64,000 bases of DNA from Pseudomonas moraviensis (lineage in GTDB: Bacteria; Pseudomonadota; Gammaproteobacteria; Pseudomonadales; Pseudomonadaceae). This document shows, piece after piece, positions 53,322 to 62,372 of this stretch. Every line of letters begins with the position of its first letter. Position 1 is the first letter of the stretch. Position numbers and translations under genes: made by a program. The notes beneath the pieces were generated by a model. The model had not been told where the DNA came from, made no database searches, and saw only the letters and a program-made list of their open reading frames with translations. The DNA lies in contig NZ_LT629788.1 in NCBI RefSeq assembly GCF_900105805.1, positions 4,448,501 to 4,512,500 on the forward strand, written 5' to 3'.

Positions 53322-54589
53322 AGCTCAGCATTCTCGGCGCACGCGTCATCGATCCCAGCAGCGGCCTGGATCAAATCACCGATATCCACGTTGAAGCCTG
53401 CAAGATCGTCGCCCTCGGCGCCGCGCCGGCGGGTTTCAGCGCAGTAGAAACCATCGATGCCCAAGGCCTGGTCGCCGCGCCTGGCCTGGTCGATCTCAAC
53501 GTTGCCCTGCGCGAGCCGGGTTACAGCCGCAAAGGCTCGATCGTCAGCGAAACCCGCGCCGCCGCTGCCGGTGGCGTGACCAGTCTGTGTTGCCCGCCGA
53601 AGACCAGACCGGTGCTCGACACTTCTGCCGTGGCCGAACTGATCCTCGACCGTGCCCGCGAAGCCGGCAACACCAAGGTGTTCCCGATCGGCGCACTGAG
53701 CAAAGGTCTGGACGGTGAGCAACTGGCCGAACTGGTGGCCCTGCGTGACGCCGGTTGTGTGGCTTTCGGCAACGGTCTGGAGAGTTTCCGCAACAGCCGC
53801 ACCCTGTGCCGGGCGCTGGAATACGCAGCGACCTTCGACCTGACGGTGATTTTCAACTCCCAGGATCACGATCTGGCCGAGGGCGGTCTGGCCCACGAAG
53901 GCGCGGTCGCCAGTTTCCTCGGCCTGCCGGGAATTCCGGAAACCGCCGAAACCGTAGCGCTCGCCCGTGACCTGCTGCTGGTCGAGCAGACCGGTGTGCG
54001 TGCGCACTTCAGCCAGTTGACCAGTGCTCGCGGCGTTGCCCTGATCGCCCAGGCCCAGGCCCGTGGCTTGAAGGTGACGGCGGATGTCGCGCTGTATCAG
54101 TTGATTCTGACTGACGAAGCGCTGATCGACTTCAACAGCCTCTATCACGTGCAACCGCCGCTGCGCACCCGCGCCGACCGCGATGGCCTGCGTGAAGCGG
54201 TGAAGTCCGGGGTGGTTTCGGCCATCTCCAGCCATCACCAGCCCCACGAGCGCGATGCCAAACTGGCGCCGTTCGGCGCCACCGAGCCGGGCATCAGCAG
54301 CGTTGAGTTGCTGCTGCCTCTGGCGATGACCCTGGTCGAAGATGGTTTGCTCGACGTGCCGACGCTGCTGGCACGCCTGAGCGCAGGCCCGGCCGAAGCG
54401 TTGCGTTTGCCGGCGGGCAAGCTGGCGGTAGGAGGGGCGGCGGATATCGTGCTGTTCGATCCGAAAGCATCGACGGTGGCCGGTGAGCACTGGCTGTCGA
54501 AGGGCGAGAACTGCCCGTTCATCGGGCACAGTTTGCCGGGTGTCGTTCGCTATACGCTGGTGGATGGGCGGATTACGCACCAGGCTTGA
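53318..54589 (+). CDS. pyrC': inactive dihydroorotase-like subunit of aspartate transcarbamoylase (PyrC')
   Basis: 423 residues from a GTG that overlaps the pyrB stop. It has the amidohydrolase fold, but the first metal motif, normally DxHxHxR, reads DLNVALREPG, so both metal-binding His are missing. In P. aeruginosa and P. putida this protein has no dihydroorotase activity but is required to assemble the ATCase holoenzyme. The sequence fits that role, and a separate active pyrC is expected elsewhere. Confidence 0.94.
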   Translation: MKLSILGARVIDPSSGLDQITDIHVEACKIVALGAAPAGFSAVETIDAQGLVAAPGLVDLNVALREPGYSRKGSIVSETRAAAAGGVTSLCCPPKTRPVLDTSAVAELILDRAREAGNTKVFPIGALSKGLDGEQLAELVALRDAGCVAFGNGLESFRNSRTLCRALEYAATFDLTVIFNSQDHDLAEGGLAHEGAVASFLGLPGIPETAETVALARDLLLVEQTGVRAHFSQLTSARGVALIAQAQARGLKVTADVALYQLILTDEALIDFNSLYHVQPPLRTRADRDGLREAVKSGVVSAISSHHQPHERDAKLAPFGATEPGISSVELLLPLAMTLVEDGLLDVPTLLARLSAGPAEALRLPAGKLAVGGAADIVLFDPKASTVAGEHWLSKGENCPFIGHSLPGVVRYTLVDGRITHQA

Positions 54590-54604
54590 TAGCCAGTTGA
54601 CCCC

Positions 54605-54669
54605 CTCGCGAGCAGGCTCGCTCCCACAGGTTTTGCGGTGATTCCTGTGGGAGCGAGCCTGCTCGCGAA
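54605..54669. repeat. REPIN
   Basis: Inverted pair of the GGAGCGAGCCTGCTCGCGA core between the convergent pyrC' and TM2 genes. Confidence 0.9.
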
Positions 54670-54672
54670 AGC

Positions 54673-55107
54673 TTACTGGAAGGCGCCGCGATTCTGCGCG
54701 TTACGCACCGACACCTGATCGTTCAGCGTCCAGAAGTCATACAGCACACCAATAAAGAACAACCCGCCGGTCAGCAGATACAGCAAGCCGCTGATCCATT
54801 TGCCCTGATACATGCGGTGTACGCCGAACACACCGAGGAAGGTCAGCAGGATCCACGCGACGTTGTACTCGATCGGGCCGGCAGCAAAACGCAGGTCGGC
54901 CTCGCGATCCATCGCCGGGATCAGAAACACGTCGATGAGCCAGCCAATCCCCAGCAAACCAAAGGTGAAAAACCAGATCGTCCCGGTCACCGGCTTGCCG
55001 TAATAAAAGCGGTGCGCACCCGTGAATCCGAAAATCCACAGCAGGTAGCCGATGACTTTGCTGTGAGTGTCTTTTTCTTTCACGCGGGGTAGCTGATAGC
55101 TGTTCAT
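54673..55107 (-). CDS. TM2 domain protein, two tandem TM2 units
   Basis: 144 residues. Two copies of the TM2 pattern: FGFTGAHRFYYGKPVTGTIW with GIGWLIDVFLIP (residues about 26-64), and FLGVFGVHRMYQGKWISGLL with FIGVLYDFWTLND (about 90-130). Each has a G-x-x-G-x-H-R-F/M-Y hairpin of two helices, so four membrane segments in all. Function in bacteria is unknown. It stands alone. Confidence 0.85.
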   Translation of the reverse strand: MNSYQLPRVKEKDTHSKVIGYLLWIFGFTGAHRFYYGKPVTGTIWFFTFGLLGIGWLIDVFLIPAMDREADLRFAAGPIEYNVAWILLTFLGVFGVHRMYQGKWISGLLYLLTGGLFFIGVLYDFWTLNDQVSVRNAQNRGAFQ

Positions 55108-55355
55108 TAAGACCTCATTGCACTCGATAGATAAATATTCTTCATTTCTTTGTGACTTTTTTACAGGTGGCCGACGTATGGCAAATGTTACCGTTGCTAG
55201 CGCGAAACCCTTGTAGAACCTGACTTCTGTCGGACAATTGCGTACTTTTTAAGCGTTTTTGGTTCCCTGGCCGGCGGAATGAATCGATGAACGGCCTCGG
55301 AACGGCAAAAAAAGCTGTTATAAAGTTGCGCGCTATCACTTACGAGCCACGCCTA

Positions 55356-55973
55356 ATGCGACCATTTTTCAAGACATGGCTGACTATTTGCCTATTAATG
55401 CCACTGGCCGCCCACGCCACCAATCGTGAGCAACGTCTTCCAAACGTTAACGGCTTTACCCCTAAATCCCATGCTTCGGCTCCAGCGAGCAAAAGCAGCA
55501 AGAGCAAAACCACCACGCTGAGCAGCAAGAGCCGCAGCAAGCTGGTGCCACCGATGGCGAGCAAGGAAAGCAGCAATGTGCTGAGCCGTGCGGTAAACGT
55601 CCTCGGTACACCTTATCGTTGGGGCGGCAGCAGCCCAAGTAAAGGCTTCGATTGCAGCGGCCTGGTGAAATACGCGTTCAACGACGCTACGTTCGACCTG
55701 CCACGCACCTCCAACGCCATGGCCAGCGGTCACGGCGAGAAAGTCGAGCGCAAGGATCTGAAACCCGGCGACCTGATTTTCTTCAACATCAAGAGCCGTC
55801 GGGTCAACCATGTTGCCATCTACCTGGGCAACGACCGCTTCATCCACGCCCCGCGCCGTGGCAAAGCGGTGAGCATCGACACGCTGAACAAGCCTTACTG
55901 GGAAAAGCATTACGTCGTGGCCAAGCGCGTGTTGCCCAAAGAGCAACAGCAACTGCGTGTAGTCCAGCGCTAA
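55356..55973 (+). CDS. NlpC/P60 family cell-wall hydrolase
   Basis: 205 residues from the ATG at 55356, chosen because it starts a signal peptide (PFFKTWLTICLLMPLAAHA); an earlier in-frame ATG at 55287 would bury it. A Ser/Lys-rich linker precedes the NlpC/P60 domain, with catalytic Cys in SKGFDCSGLVKYAF, His in VNHVAIYLG and the third polar residue in FIHAPRRG. It cleaves peptide crosslinks of murein. A TATAAA hexamer at 55319-55324 could be its -10 box. The 55108-55355 gap holds nothing else recognisable. Confidence 0.9.
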   Translation: MRPFFKTWLTICLLMPLAAHATNREQRLPNVNGFTPKSHASAPASKSSKSKTTTLSSKSRSKLVPPMASKESSNVLSRAVNVLGTPYRWGGSSPSKGFDCSGLVKYAFNDATFDLPRTSNAMASGHGEKVERKDLKPGDLIFFNIKSRRVNHVAIYLGNDRFIHAPRRGKAVSIDTLNKPYWEKHYVVAKRVLPKEQQQLRVVQR

Positions 55974-56068
55974 AGATCGAAAGATCGAAAGATCGCAGCC
56001 TTCGGCAGCGCCTACATTGGGATCAGCGTTTCCCTGTAGGAGCTGCCGAAGGCTGCGATCTTTTGCTT
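55974..56068. repeat. inverted repeat pair, GGAGCTGCCGAAGGCTGCGA family
   Basis: Inverted copies preceded by three GATCGAAA-like units, between the convergent NlpC and pilT genes. Confidence 0.85.
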
Positions 56069-56075
56069 TTGGCTA

Positions 56076-57110
56076 CTAGAAATTATCCGGTGTACGCGCT
56101 TTCTCGCGGGCATGCTCGCGGCTGATCAGGCCTTTGGTTACCAGATCTTTCAGGCACATATCGAGTGTCTGCATCCCCAACGACCCACCGGTCTGAATCG
56201 CTGAATACATCTGCGCCACCTTGTCCTCGCGGATCAGGTTACGGATCGCCGATGTCCCGAGCATGATTTCATGCGCCGCCACCCGCCCGCCGCCGATCTT
56301 CTTGATCAACGTCTGCGACACCACCGCCAGCAACGACTCCGACAGCATCGAACGCACCATCGACTTCTCGTCGCCGGGGAACACGTCCACCACGCGGTCG
56401 ATGGTCTTCGCCGCCGAGGTCGTGTGCAGTGTGCCGAACACCAGATGCCCGGTCTCAGCGGCGGTCAGCGCCAGGCGAATGGTTTCCAGATCACGCATCT
56501 CACCCACGAGAATCACGTCCGGATCTTCACGCAGGGCCGAACGCAGCGCTGTGGCGAAGCTGCGGGTATCGCGATGGACTTCGCGCTGATTGATCAGGCA
56601 TTTGCGCGATTCGTGGACAAACTCGATGGGGTCCTCAATGGTGAGAATGTGGTGATGGCGATGGGTGTTGAGGTAATCGATCATTGCCGCCAGCGTGGTG
56701 GACTTGCCTGAACCGGTCGGCCCGGTGACCAGCACCAGCCCGCGCGGCGCATCGGTGATCTTGCGGAAAACATCGCCCATGGCGAGGTCTTCCATGCTCA
56801 GCACTTTCGAGGGAATGGTGCGGAACACTGCGCCGGCGCCTCGGTTCTGGTTGAACGCGTTGACCCGAAACCGCGCCACGCCGGGCACATCAAAGGAAAA
56901 ATCCGTTTCCAGATTTTTCTCGAATTCGATGCGCTGGGTGTCGTTCATGATGTCGTAGATCAGATCGTGCACTTGCTTGTGATCCAGCGCCGGCAGATTG
57001 ATCCGTCGCACATCGCCATCGACGCGGATCATCGGCGGCAGGCCCGCCGACAGGTGCAGGTCGGATGCGCCCTGTTTGGCGCTGAAGGCCAGCAGTTCAG
57101 TGATATCCAT
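56076..57110 (-). CDS. pilT: type IV pilus retraction ATPase PilT
   Basis: 344 residues from the ATG at 57110, the standard PilT length. Walker A is GPTGSGKSTTLA, the Asp box ILTIEDPIEF, Walker B VGEMRDLETI, and the retraction motif AIRNLIRE is intact near residue 288. It powers pilus disassembly, hence twitching. In P. aeruginosa pilU follows directly; here the downstream neighbour is a convergent NlpC gene, so pilU is not linked. Divergent from yggS. Confidence 0.97.
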   Translation of the reverse strand: MDITELLAFSAKQGASDLHLSAGLPPMIRVDGDVRRINLPALDHKQVHDLIYDIMNDTQRIEFEKNLETDFSFDVPGVARFRVNAFNQNRGAGAVFRTIPSKVLSMEDLAMGDVFRKITDAPRGLVLVTGPTGSGKSTTLAAMIDYLNTHRHHHILTIEDPIEFVHESRKCLINQREVHRDTRSFATALRSALREDPDVILVGEMRDLETIRLALTAAETGHLVFGTLHTTSAAKTIDRVVDVFPGDEKSMVRSMLSESLLAVVSQTLIKKIGGGRVAAHEIMLGTSAIRNLIREDKVAQMYSAIQTGGSLGMQTLDMCLKDLVTKGLISREHAREKARTPDNF

Positions 57111-57166
57111 AGCGTCCCTCAATTCCAGTAGAATGCCGCGAACCTACAGACCGCCGGCGCCTCTTG

Positions 57167-57853
57167 ATGTCCACGATAGCAGACAACATCCTTCAGGTTG
57201 GTTCGCGCATCCAGGCAGCAGCCAAAGCTGCACACCGCGACGAAAACAGCATCCATTTGCTCGCCGTGAGCAAGACCAAACCCGCCCAGGCCCTGCGCGA
57301 AGCCTATGCCGCCGGCTTGCGCGACTTCGGCGAGAACTACCTGCAGGAAGCCTTGGGCAAACAGCTGGAGCTGGCCGATCTGCCCTTGATCTGGCACTTC
57401 ATCGGCCCCATTCAATCGAACAAGACTCGCGCCATTGCCGAGCATTTCGACTGGGTGCACTCCGTGGATCGTCTGAAAATCGCCCAACGCCTGTCCGAAC
57501 AACGCCCCGCCGAGCTGCCTCCACTGAATATCTGCATTCAGGTCAATGTCAGCGGCGAGGCGAGTAAATCCGGTTGCACCCCGGCCGATCTGCCGGCGCT
57601 GGCCGAGGCCATCAGCGCCCTGCCCCGGCTGAAACTGCGCGGGCTGATGGCGATTCCCGAGCCGACCGAGGCGCGCGCCGAACAGGACGCTGCTTTCGCC
57701 GCCGTGCAGACCTTGCAGGCGAGCCTCGAGCTGCCGCTCGACACCTTGTCCATGGGCATGAGCCACGACCTCGAGTCGGCCATCGCCCAGGGCGCCACCT
57801 GGGTGCGGATCGGTACCGCGCTGTTTGGCGCCAGAGATTATTCCCAGTCTTGA
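57167..57853 (+). CDS. yggS: PLP homeostasis protein (YggS/PLPBP family)
   Basis: 228 residues from the ATG at 57167. TIM barrel with the PLP lysine in LLAVSKTKPAQAL (about residue 36), and GENYLQEAL, WHFIGPIQSNKTR and SMGMSHDLESAI as conserved blocks. It buffers PLP and has no known catalytic activity. It is followed by proC, the usual order. Confidence 0.95.
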   Translation: MSTIADNILQVGSRIQAAAKAAHRDENSIHLLAVSKTKPAQALREAYAAGLRDFGENYLQEALGKQLELADLPLIWHFIGPIQSNKTRAIAEHFDWVHSVDRLKIAQRLSEQRPAELPPLNICIQVNVSGEASKSGCTPADLPALAEAISALPRLKLRGLMAIPEPTEARAEQDAAFAAVQTLQASLELPLDTLSMGMSHDLESAIAQGATWVRIGTALFGARDYSQS

Positions 57854-57876
57854 ACGTTTCCAGATAAGGACCACAC

Positions 57877-58695
57877 ATGAGCAACACACGTATTGCGTTT
57901 ATCGGTGCGGGCAACATGGCGGCCAGTCTGATTGGCGGCTTGCGCGCCAAGGGTCTGGAAGCGGCGCAGATCCGCGCCAGCGATCCGGGCGACGACACCC
58001 GCGCCAGGGTCAGCGCCGAGCACGGCATCGAAACCTTCGCCGACAACGCCCAGGCTATCGAAGGCGTCGATGTCGTCGTGCTGGCGGTCAAGCCACAGGC
58101 GATGAAAGCTGTGTGCGAGGCGATTCGCCCCAGCCTGAAGCCGAATCAACTGGTGGTGTCGATCGCCGCCGGGATCACCTGCGCGAGCATGACCGCGTGG
58201 CTCGGCGAACAGCCGATCGTGCGCTGCATGCCGAACACCCCGGCGCTGCTGCGTCAGGGTGTCAGCGGTTTGTACGCGACGAGCGAAGTGACCGCCGAGC
58301 AGCGTCAGCAAGCCGAAGAGCTGCTGTCCGCCGTCGGCATCGCCCTGTGGCTGGACGAAGAACAGCAACTGGACGCCGTGACTGCCGTGTCCGGCTCCGG
58401 CCCGGCGTACTTTTTCCTGTTGATCGAAGCGATGACCGCCGCTGGCGTCAAACTCGGCTTGCCAAAGGAAATCGCTGAACAACTGACCGTGCAGACCGCT
58501 CTGGGCGCCGCGCACATGGCGGTGTCCAGCGACGTCGACGCCGCCGAACTGCGTCGCCGTGTGACCTCGCCAAACGGCACCACGGAAGCAGCGATCAAAT
58601 CATTCCAGGCTGGCGGCTTCGAAGCGCTGGTTGAAACCGCACTCGGCGCCGCCGCGCACCGCTCGGCCGAAATGGCCGAACAACTGGGCAAATAA
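57877..58695 (+). CDS. proC: pyrroline-5-carboxylate reductase
   Basis: 272 residues. The NAD(P) motif is FIGAGNMAASLIGGLRAKG at the N-terminus; the C-terminal signature VTSPNGTTEAAIKSFQAGGF is present. It makes proline from P5C. AAGGA-type site before the ATG, 24 bp after yggS. Confidence 0.97.
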   Translation: MSNTRIAFIGAGNMAASLIGGLRAKGLEAAQIRASDPGDDTRARVSAEHGIETFADNAQAIEGVDVVVLAVKPQAMKAVCEAIRPSLKPNQLVVSIAAGITCASMTAWLGEQPIVRCMPNTPALLRQGVSGLYATSEVTAEQRQQAEELLSAVGIALWLDEEQQLDAVTAVSGSGPAYFFLLIEAMTAAGVKLGLPKEIAEQLTVQTALGAAHMAVSSDVDAAELRRRVTSPNGTTEAAIKSFQAGGFEALVETALGAAAHRSAEMAEQLGK

Positions 58696-58706
58696 AGGAG
58701 CCTTAC

Positions 58707-59297
58707 ATGATCGGATTGAACACCGCAGCGGTTTACGTGCTGCAAACCCTCGGCAGCCTGTACCTGCTGATCGTGCTGCTGCGCTTCGTCCTGCAACTGG
58801 TGCGGGCGAACTTCTACAACCCGCTGTGCCAGTTCGTGGTCAAGGCCACCCAGCCGCTGCTCAAGCCTTTGCGCCGGATCATCCCGAGCCTGTTCGGCCT
58901 CGACATGTCGTCGCTGGTACTGGCGATTCTGGTGCAGCTACTGCTGATGGCACTCACCCTGCTGTTGACCTACGGCACCACCGGCAACCCGCTGCAACTG
59001 TTTATCTGGTCGCTGATCGGCGTTACCGCGCTGTTTCTGAAGATCTTCTTCTTCGCCCTGATCATCAGCGTGATTCTCTCGTGGGTCGCACCGGGCAGCC
59101 ACAATCCGGGCGCCGAACTGGTCAACCAGATCTGTGAACCGGCGCTGGCACCGTTCCGCCGCTTCCTGCCGAACCTCGGCGGCCTGGATCTGTCGCCGAT
59201 CTTCGCCTTCCTTGCGCTGAAATTGATCGACATGCTGGTGATCAACAATCTGGCGGCGATGACGATGATGCCGGAGATTTTGCGTTTGCTGATGTGA
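58707..59297 (+). CDS. yggT: YggT family membrane protein
   Basis: 196 residues with two YggT repeats, each made of a hydrophobic helix pair and a LLRFVLQLVRANFYNP-like or LSWVAPGSHNPGAELV segment followed by P-L-x-P-x-R-R. About four membrane segments. Role not established; some evidence in other bacteria points to osmotic or division functions. Follows proC by 11 bp. Confidence 0.92.
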   Translation: MIGLNTAAVYVLQTLGSLYLLIVLLRFVLQLVRANFYNPLCQFVVKATQPLLKPLRRIIPSLFGLDMSSLVLAILVQLLLMALTLLLTYGTTGNPLQLFIWSLIGVTALFLKIFFFALIISVILSWVAPGSHNPGAELVNQICEPALAPFRRFLPNLGGLDLSPIFAFLALKLIDMLVINNLAAMTMMPEILRLLM

Positions 59298-59341
59298 GGT
59301 GAGAGGGAGCGGGCGCTCGACTTGATATGGGGTCGCCTGCT

Positions 59342-59488
59342 CCCCTCACCCCAGCCCTCTCCCGAGGGAGAGGGAGCCGATCGGGTTGTTTTCAAGGCCT
59401 GACTTCTACTCGATACCTCAGGTCAGCATCACTCTGAAGATCGCCGCGGTCAGTCCCCTCTCCCTCCGGGAGAGGGCCAGGGTGAGGG
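59342..59488. repeat. MITE-like intergenic element, copy D
   Basis: Inverted ends CCCTCACCCCAGCCCTCTCC and complement, with a shortened diverged middle. It lies 62 bp before metX, so it is transcribed within the yggT-metX gap. Confidence 0.85.
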
Positions 59489-59550
59489 CCGCTTGCCGCT
59501 ACCCCCCACGGTCTTTAGACTTACGCCTCATTTCAACGAGAGCAGGGTCG

Positions 59551-60690
59551 ATGCCAACTGCCTTTCCCGCCGATTCTGTTGGTCTGGTGACACCACAAAC
59601 CGCGCACTTCAGCGAACCGCTGGCGCTGGCTTGTGGGCGTTCGCTGGCCGCCTATGATCTGATCTACGAAACCTACGGCACGCTGAACGCCCAGGCGAGC
59701 AACGCCGTGCTGATCTGCCACGCCTTGTCCGGCCACCACCACGCGGCCGGATATCACAGCGTCGACGACCGCAAACCCGGTTGGTGGGACAGCTGCATCG
59801 GCCCCGGCAAGCCGATCGACACCAACAAGTTCTTCGTGGTCAGCCTGAACAACCTCGGCGGCTGCAACGGCTCCACCGGCCCGAGCAGCATCAACCCGGA
59901 GACCGGCAAGCCGTTCGGTGCCGACTTCCCGGTGCTCACCGTCGAAGACTGGGTGCACAGTCAGGCGCGTCTCGCTGATCTGCTCGGCATCGGCCAGTGG
60001 GCGGCGGTGATCGGCGGCAGCCTCGGCGGCATGCAGGCGCTGCAATGGACCATCACCTACCCGGATCGCGTGCGTCACTGCCTGGCCATCGCCTCGGCGC
60101 CCAAACTGTCGGCGCAGAACATCGCGTTCAACGAAGTCGCACGTCAGGCAATCCTCACCGACCCTGAGTTCCACGGCGGTTCGTTCCAGGAAGCGGGCGT
60201 GATCCCCAAGCGCGGGCTGATGCTGGCGCGCATGGTCGGCCACATCACTTACCTGTCCGACGACTCCATGGGCGAGAAATTCGGCCGCGGCCTGAAGAGC
60301 GAAAAACTCAACTACGACTTCCACAGTGTCGAGTTCCAGGTTGAAAGTTACCTGCGTTATCAGGGCGAAGAGTTCTCCGGGCGCTTCGATGCCAACACCT
60401 ATCTGTTGATGACCAAGGCACTTGATTACTTCGATCCGGCGGCGAACTTCGACGATGATCTGGCAAAAACCTTCGAAAACGCCACGGCCAAGTTTTGCGT
60501 GATGTCGTTCACCACCGACTGGCGCTTCTCCCCGGCGCGCTCGCGGGAACTGGTGGATGCGCTGATGGCCGCGCGCAAGGACGTCAGCTATCTGGAAATC
60601 GACGCACCGCAGGGCCACGACGCCTTTCTGATTCCGATCCCGCGTTACTTGCAGGCGTTCGGCAATTACATGAACCGCATTTCGTTGTGA
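59551..60690 (+). CDS. metXS: homoserine O-succinyltransferase (MetX family)
   Basis: 379 residues from the ATG at 59551. Alpha/beta-hydrolase fold with the nucleophile Ser in GGSLGGMQALQW (about residue 153), an Asp near 316 (SFTTDWRFSPARS), and the catalytic His in IDAPQGHDAFLI. The family acylates homoserine in methionine synthesis; Pseudomonas members use succinyl-CoA. metW follows 7 bp later, as in other proteobacteria that need MetW for activity. Confidence 0.93.
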   Translation: MPTAFPADSVGLVTPQTAHFSEPLALACGRSLAAYDLIYETYGTLNAQASNAVLICHALSGHHHAAGYHSVDDRKPGWWDSCIGPGKPIDTNKFFVVSLNNLGGCNGSTGPSSINPETGKPFGADFPVLTVEDWVHSQARLADLLGIGQWAAVIGGSLGGMQALQWTITYPDRVRHCLAIASAPKLSAQNIAFNEVARQAILTDPEFHGGSFQEAGVIPKRGLMLARMVGHITYLSDDSMGEKFGRGLKSEKLNYDFHSVEFQVESYLRYQGEEFSGRFDANTYLLMTKALDYFDPAANFDDDLAKTFENATAKFCVMSFTTDWRFSPARSRELVDALMAARKDVSYLEIDAPQGHDAFLIPIPRYLQAFGNYMNRISL

Positions 60691-60697
60691 GAAAGCC

Positions 60698-61318
60698 ATG
60701 AGAGCTGATCTGGAAATCATCCAGGAATGGATCCCCGCCGGCAGCCGCGTCCTCGACCTCGGTTGCGGTGACGGCGAGCTGCTGACCTGGCTGCGCGACA
60801 ACAAGAACGTCACCGGTTATGGCCTGGAAAACGACGCCGACAATATTGCCGAGTGCGTGGCCAAGGGCATCAACGTCATCGAGCAGGATCTGGACAAGGG
60901 CCTGGGCAACTTCGCCAGCAACAGTTTCGACATCGTCGTCATGACCCAGGCCCTGCAAGCGGTGCATTACCCGGACAAGATCCTCGACGAAATGCTCCGG
61001 GTCGGCCGCCAGTGCATCATCACCTTCCCGAATTTCGGCCACTGGCGCTGCCGCTGGTACCTGGCGAGCAAGGGCCGCATGCCGGTCTCCGAGTTCCTGC
61101 CCTACACCTGGTACAACACGCCGAACATCCACTTCTGCACCTTCGAGGATTTTGAAGAGCTGTGCCGCGAACGTGATGCCAAGGTCATTGATCGGCTTGC
61201 CGTGGATCAACAGCACCGGCACGGGTGGGCCAGTAAGCTATGGCCTAATCTGTTAGGTGAAATCGGTATCTACCGCGTCAGCAGCCCGCAGTTGGCGGAC
61301 CACCGGGTCGCGGTCTGA
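60698..61318 (+). CDS. metW: methionine biosynthesis protein MetW
   Basis: 206 residues with a class I methyltransferase-like fold: IPAGSRVLDLGCGDGELLTWL and GYGLENDADNI for SAM binding, and ALQAVHYPDKILDEMLRVG. It is the usual partner of MetX, needed for homoserine acylation. A methyl acceptor is not known. Confidence 0.94.
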   Translation: MRADLEIIQEWIPAGSRVLDLGCGDGELLTWLRDNKNVTGYGLENDADNIAECVAKGINVIEQDLDKGLGNFASNSFDIVVMTQALQAVHYPDKILDEMLRVGRQCIITFPNFGHWRCRWYLASKGRMPVSEFLPYTWYNTPNIHFCTFEDFEELCRERDAKVIDRLAVDQQHRHGWASKLWPNLLGEIGIYRVSSPQLADHRVAV

Positions 61319-61344
61319 GCCAGGCCATTTCGAGGAGCACGAAC

Positions 61345-61779
61345 ATGAGTCGTCCAGCGTTGCTGTTACTCACCGCCTGCCTGAGCGCTGGCGCCATGGC
61401 GGCAGACGTCATCAAAGGTGAACGCAAGGAAACCTTCGGCGATGTCACGGTGCACTACAACACTTTCAACTCGACGTTTCTGACGCCGGACATCGCCAAG
61501 GCGGCGGAACTGATCCGCAGCAAGAATCAGGGCGTGATCAATGTCTCGGTGATCAAGGACGGCAAACCGCAGATCGCCAGCGTCACCGGCACGGTCAAGG
61601 ACCTGACCAGCAACAGCGTGGCGCTGAAATTCCGCCAGGTCACCGAACAGGGCGCGATCTACTACATCGCCCAGTACCCGGTGCCGCAGCAGGAAACCCG
61701 CACCTTTGAAATCAAGGTGCAGAACGGCGACAAGATCAACACCATCAACTTCAACCAAGAACTTTTTCCCGGCGAATGA
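61345..61779 (+). CDS. DUF4426 periplasmic protein
   Basis: 144 residues with a signal peptide (LLLLTACLSAGAMA-AD). The mature part is beta-rich (GDVTVHYNTFNSTFLTPDIA; PQIASVTGTVKDLTSNSVAL). The function is unknown; the family sits between metW and rdgB in pseudomonads. The stop overlaps the rdgB start. Confidence 0.85.
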   Translation: MSRPALLLLTACLSAGAMAADVIKGERKETFGDVTVHYNTFNSTFLTPDIAKAAELIRSKNQGVINVSVIKDGKPQIASVTGTVKDLTSNSVALKFRQVTEQGAIYYIAQYPVPQQETRTFEIKVQNGDKINTINFNQELFPGE

Positions 61780-62372
61780 TGAACATCAAGCAGCTCGTAC
61801 TGGCCAGCCATAACGCCGGCAAACTCAAAGAACTCCAGGCCATGCTCGGCGACTCGGTGCAACTGCGCTCGATTGGCGAATGGAGCAAGGTCGAGCCGGA
61901 AGAAACCGGCCTGTCGTTCGTCGAGAACGCGATCCTCAAGGCACGCAACGCCGCGCGCATTTCCGGGCTGCCGGCACTGGCCGACGACTCCGGGCTGGCG
62001 GTGGATTTCCTCGGCGGTGCGCCGGGCATCTACTCGGCGCGTTATGCCGACGGCCAGGGCGATGCCGCGAACAACGCCAAACTGCTCGACGCGCTGAAAG
62101 ATGTGCCGCAAGCCGAGCGCGGCGCACAGTTCGTCTGCGTCTTAGCACTGGTGCGCCACGCCGATGATCCGCTGCCGATTCTCTGCGAAGGTCTGTGGCA
62201 CGGCCGCATCCTCACCGCAGCCAGCGGCGAACACGGCTTCGGTTACGACCCGCTGTTCTGGGTGCCGGAGCGCGACTGCTCCAGCGCCGAGCTGAGCCCG
62301 GCCGACAAGAACCAGATCAGCCACCGCGCCCGTGCAATGGATCTGCTGCGCCAGCGTCTGGGCTTGAAATGA
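61776..62372 (+). CDS. rdgB: dITP/XTP pyrophosphatase RdgB
   Basis: 198 residues. Family motifs: LASHNAGKLKELQAML, the VEPEETGLSFVENAILKA segment, and LPALADDSGLAVD with metal-binding Asp; GHGFGYDPLFWVPE-type motif (EHGFGYDPLFW) and the terminal SHRARA. It removes non-canonical purine NTPs. Two adjacent ATG (61776, 61779) could start it; the first overlaps the previous stop as ATGATGA. Confidence 0.95.
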   Translation: MMNIKQLVLASHNAGKLKELQAMLGDSVQLRSIGEWSKVEPEETGLSFVENAILKARNAARISGLPALADDSGLAVDFLGGAPGIYSARYADGQGDAANNAKLLDALKDVPQAERGAQFVCVLALVRHADDPLPILCEGLWHGRILTAASGEHGFGYDPLFWVPERDCSSAELSPADKNQISHRARAMDLLRQRLGLK

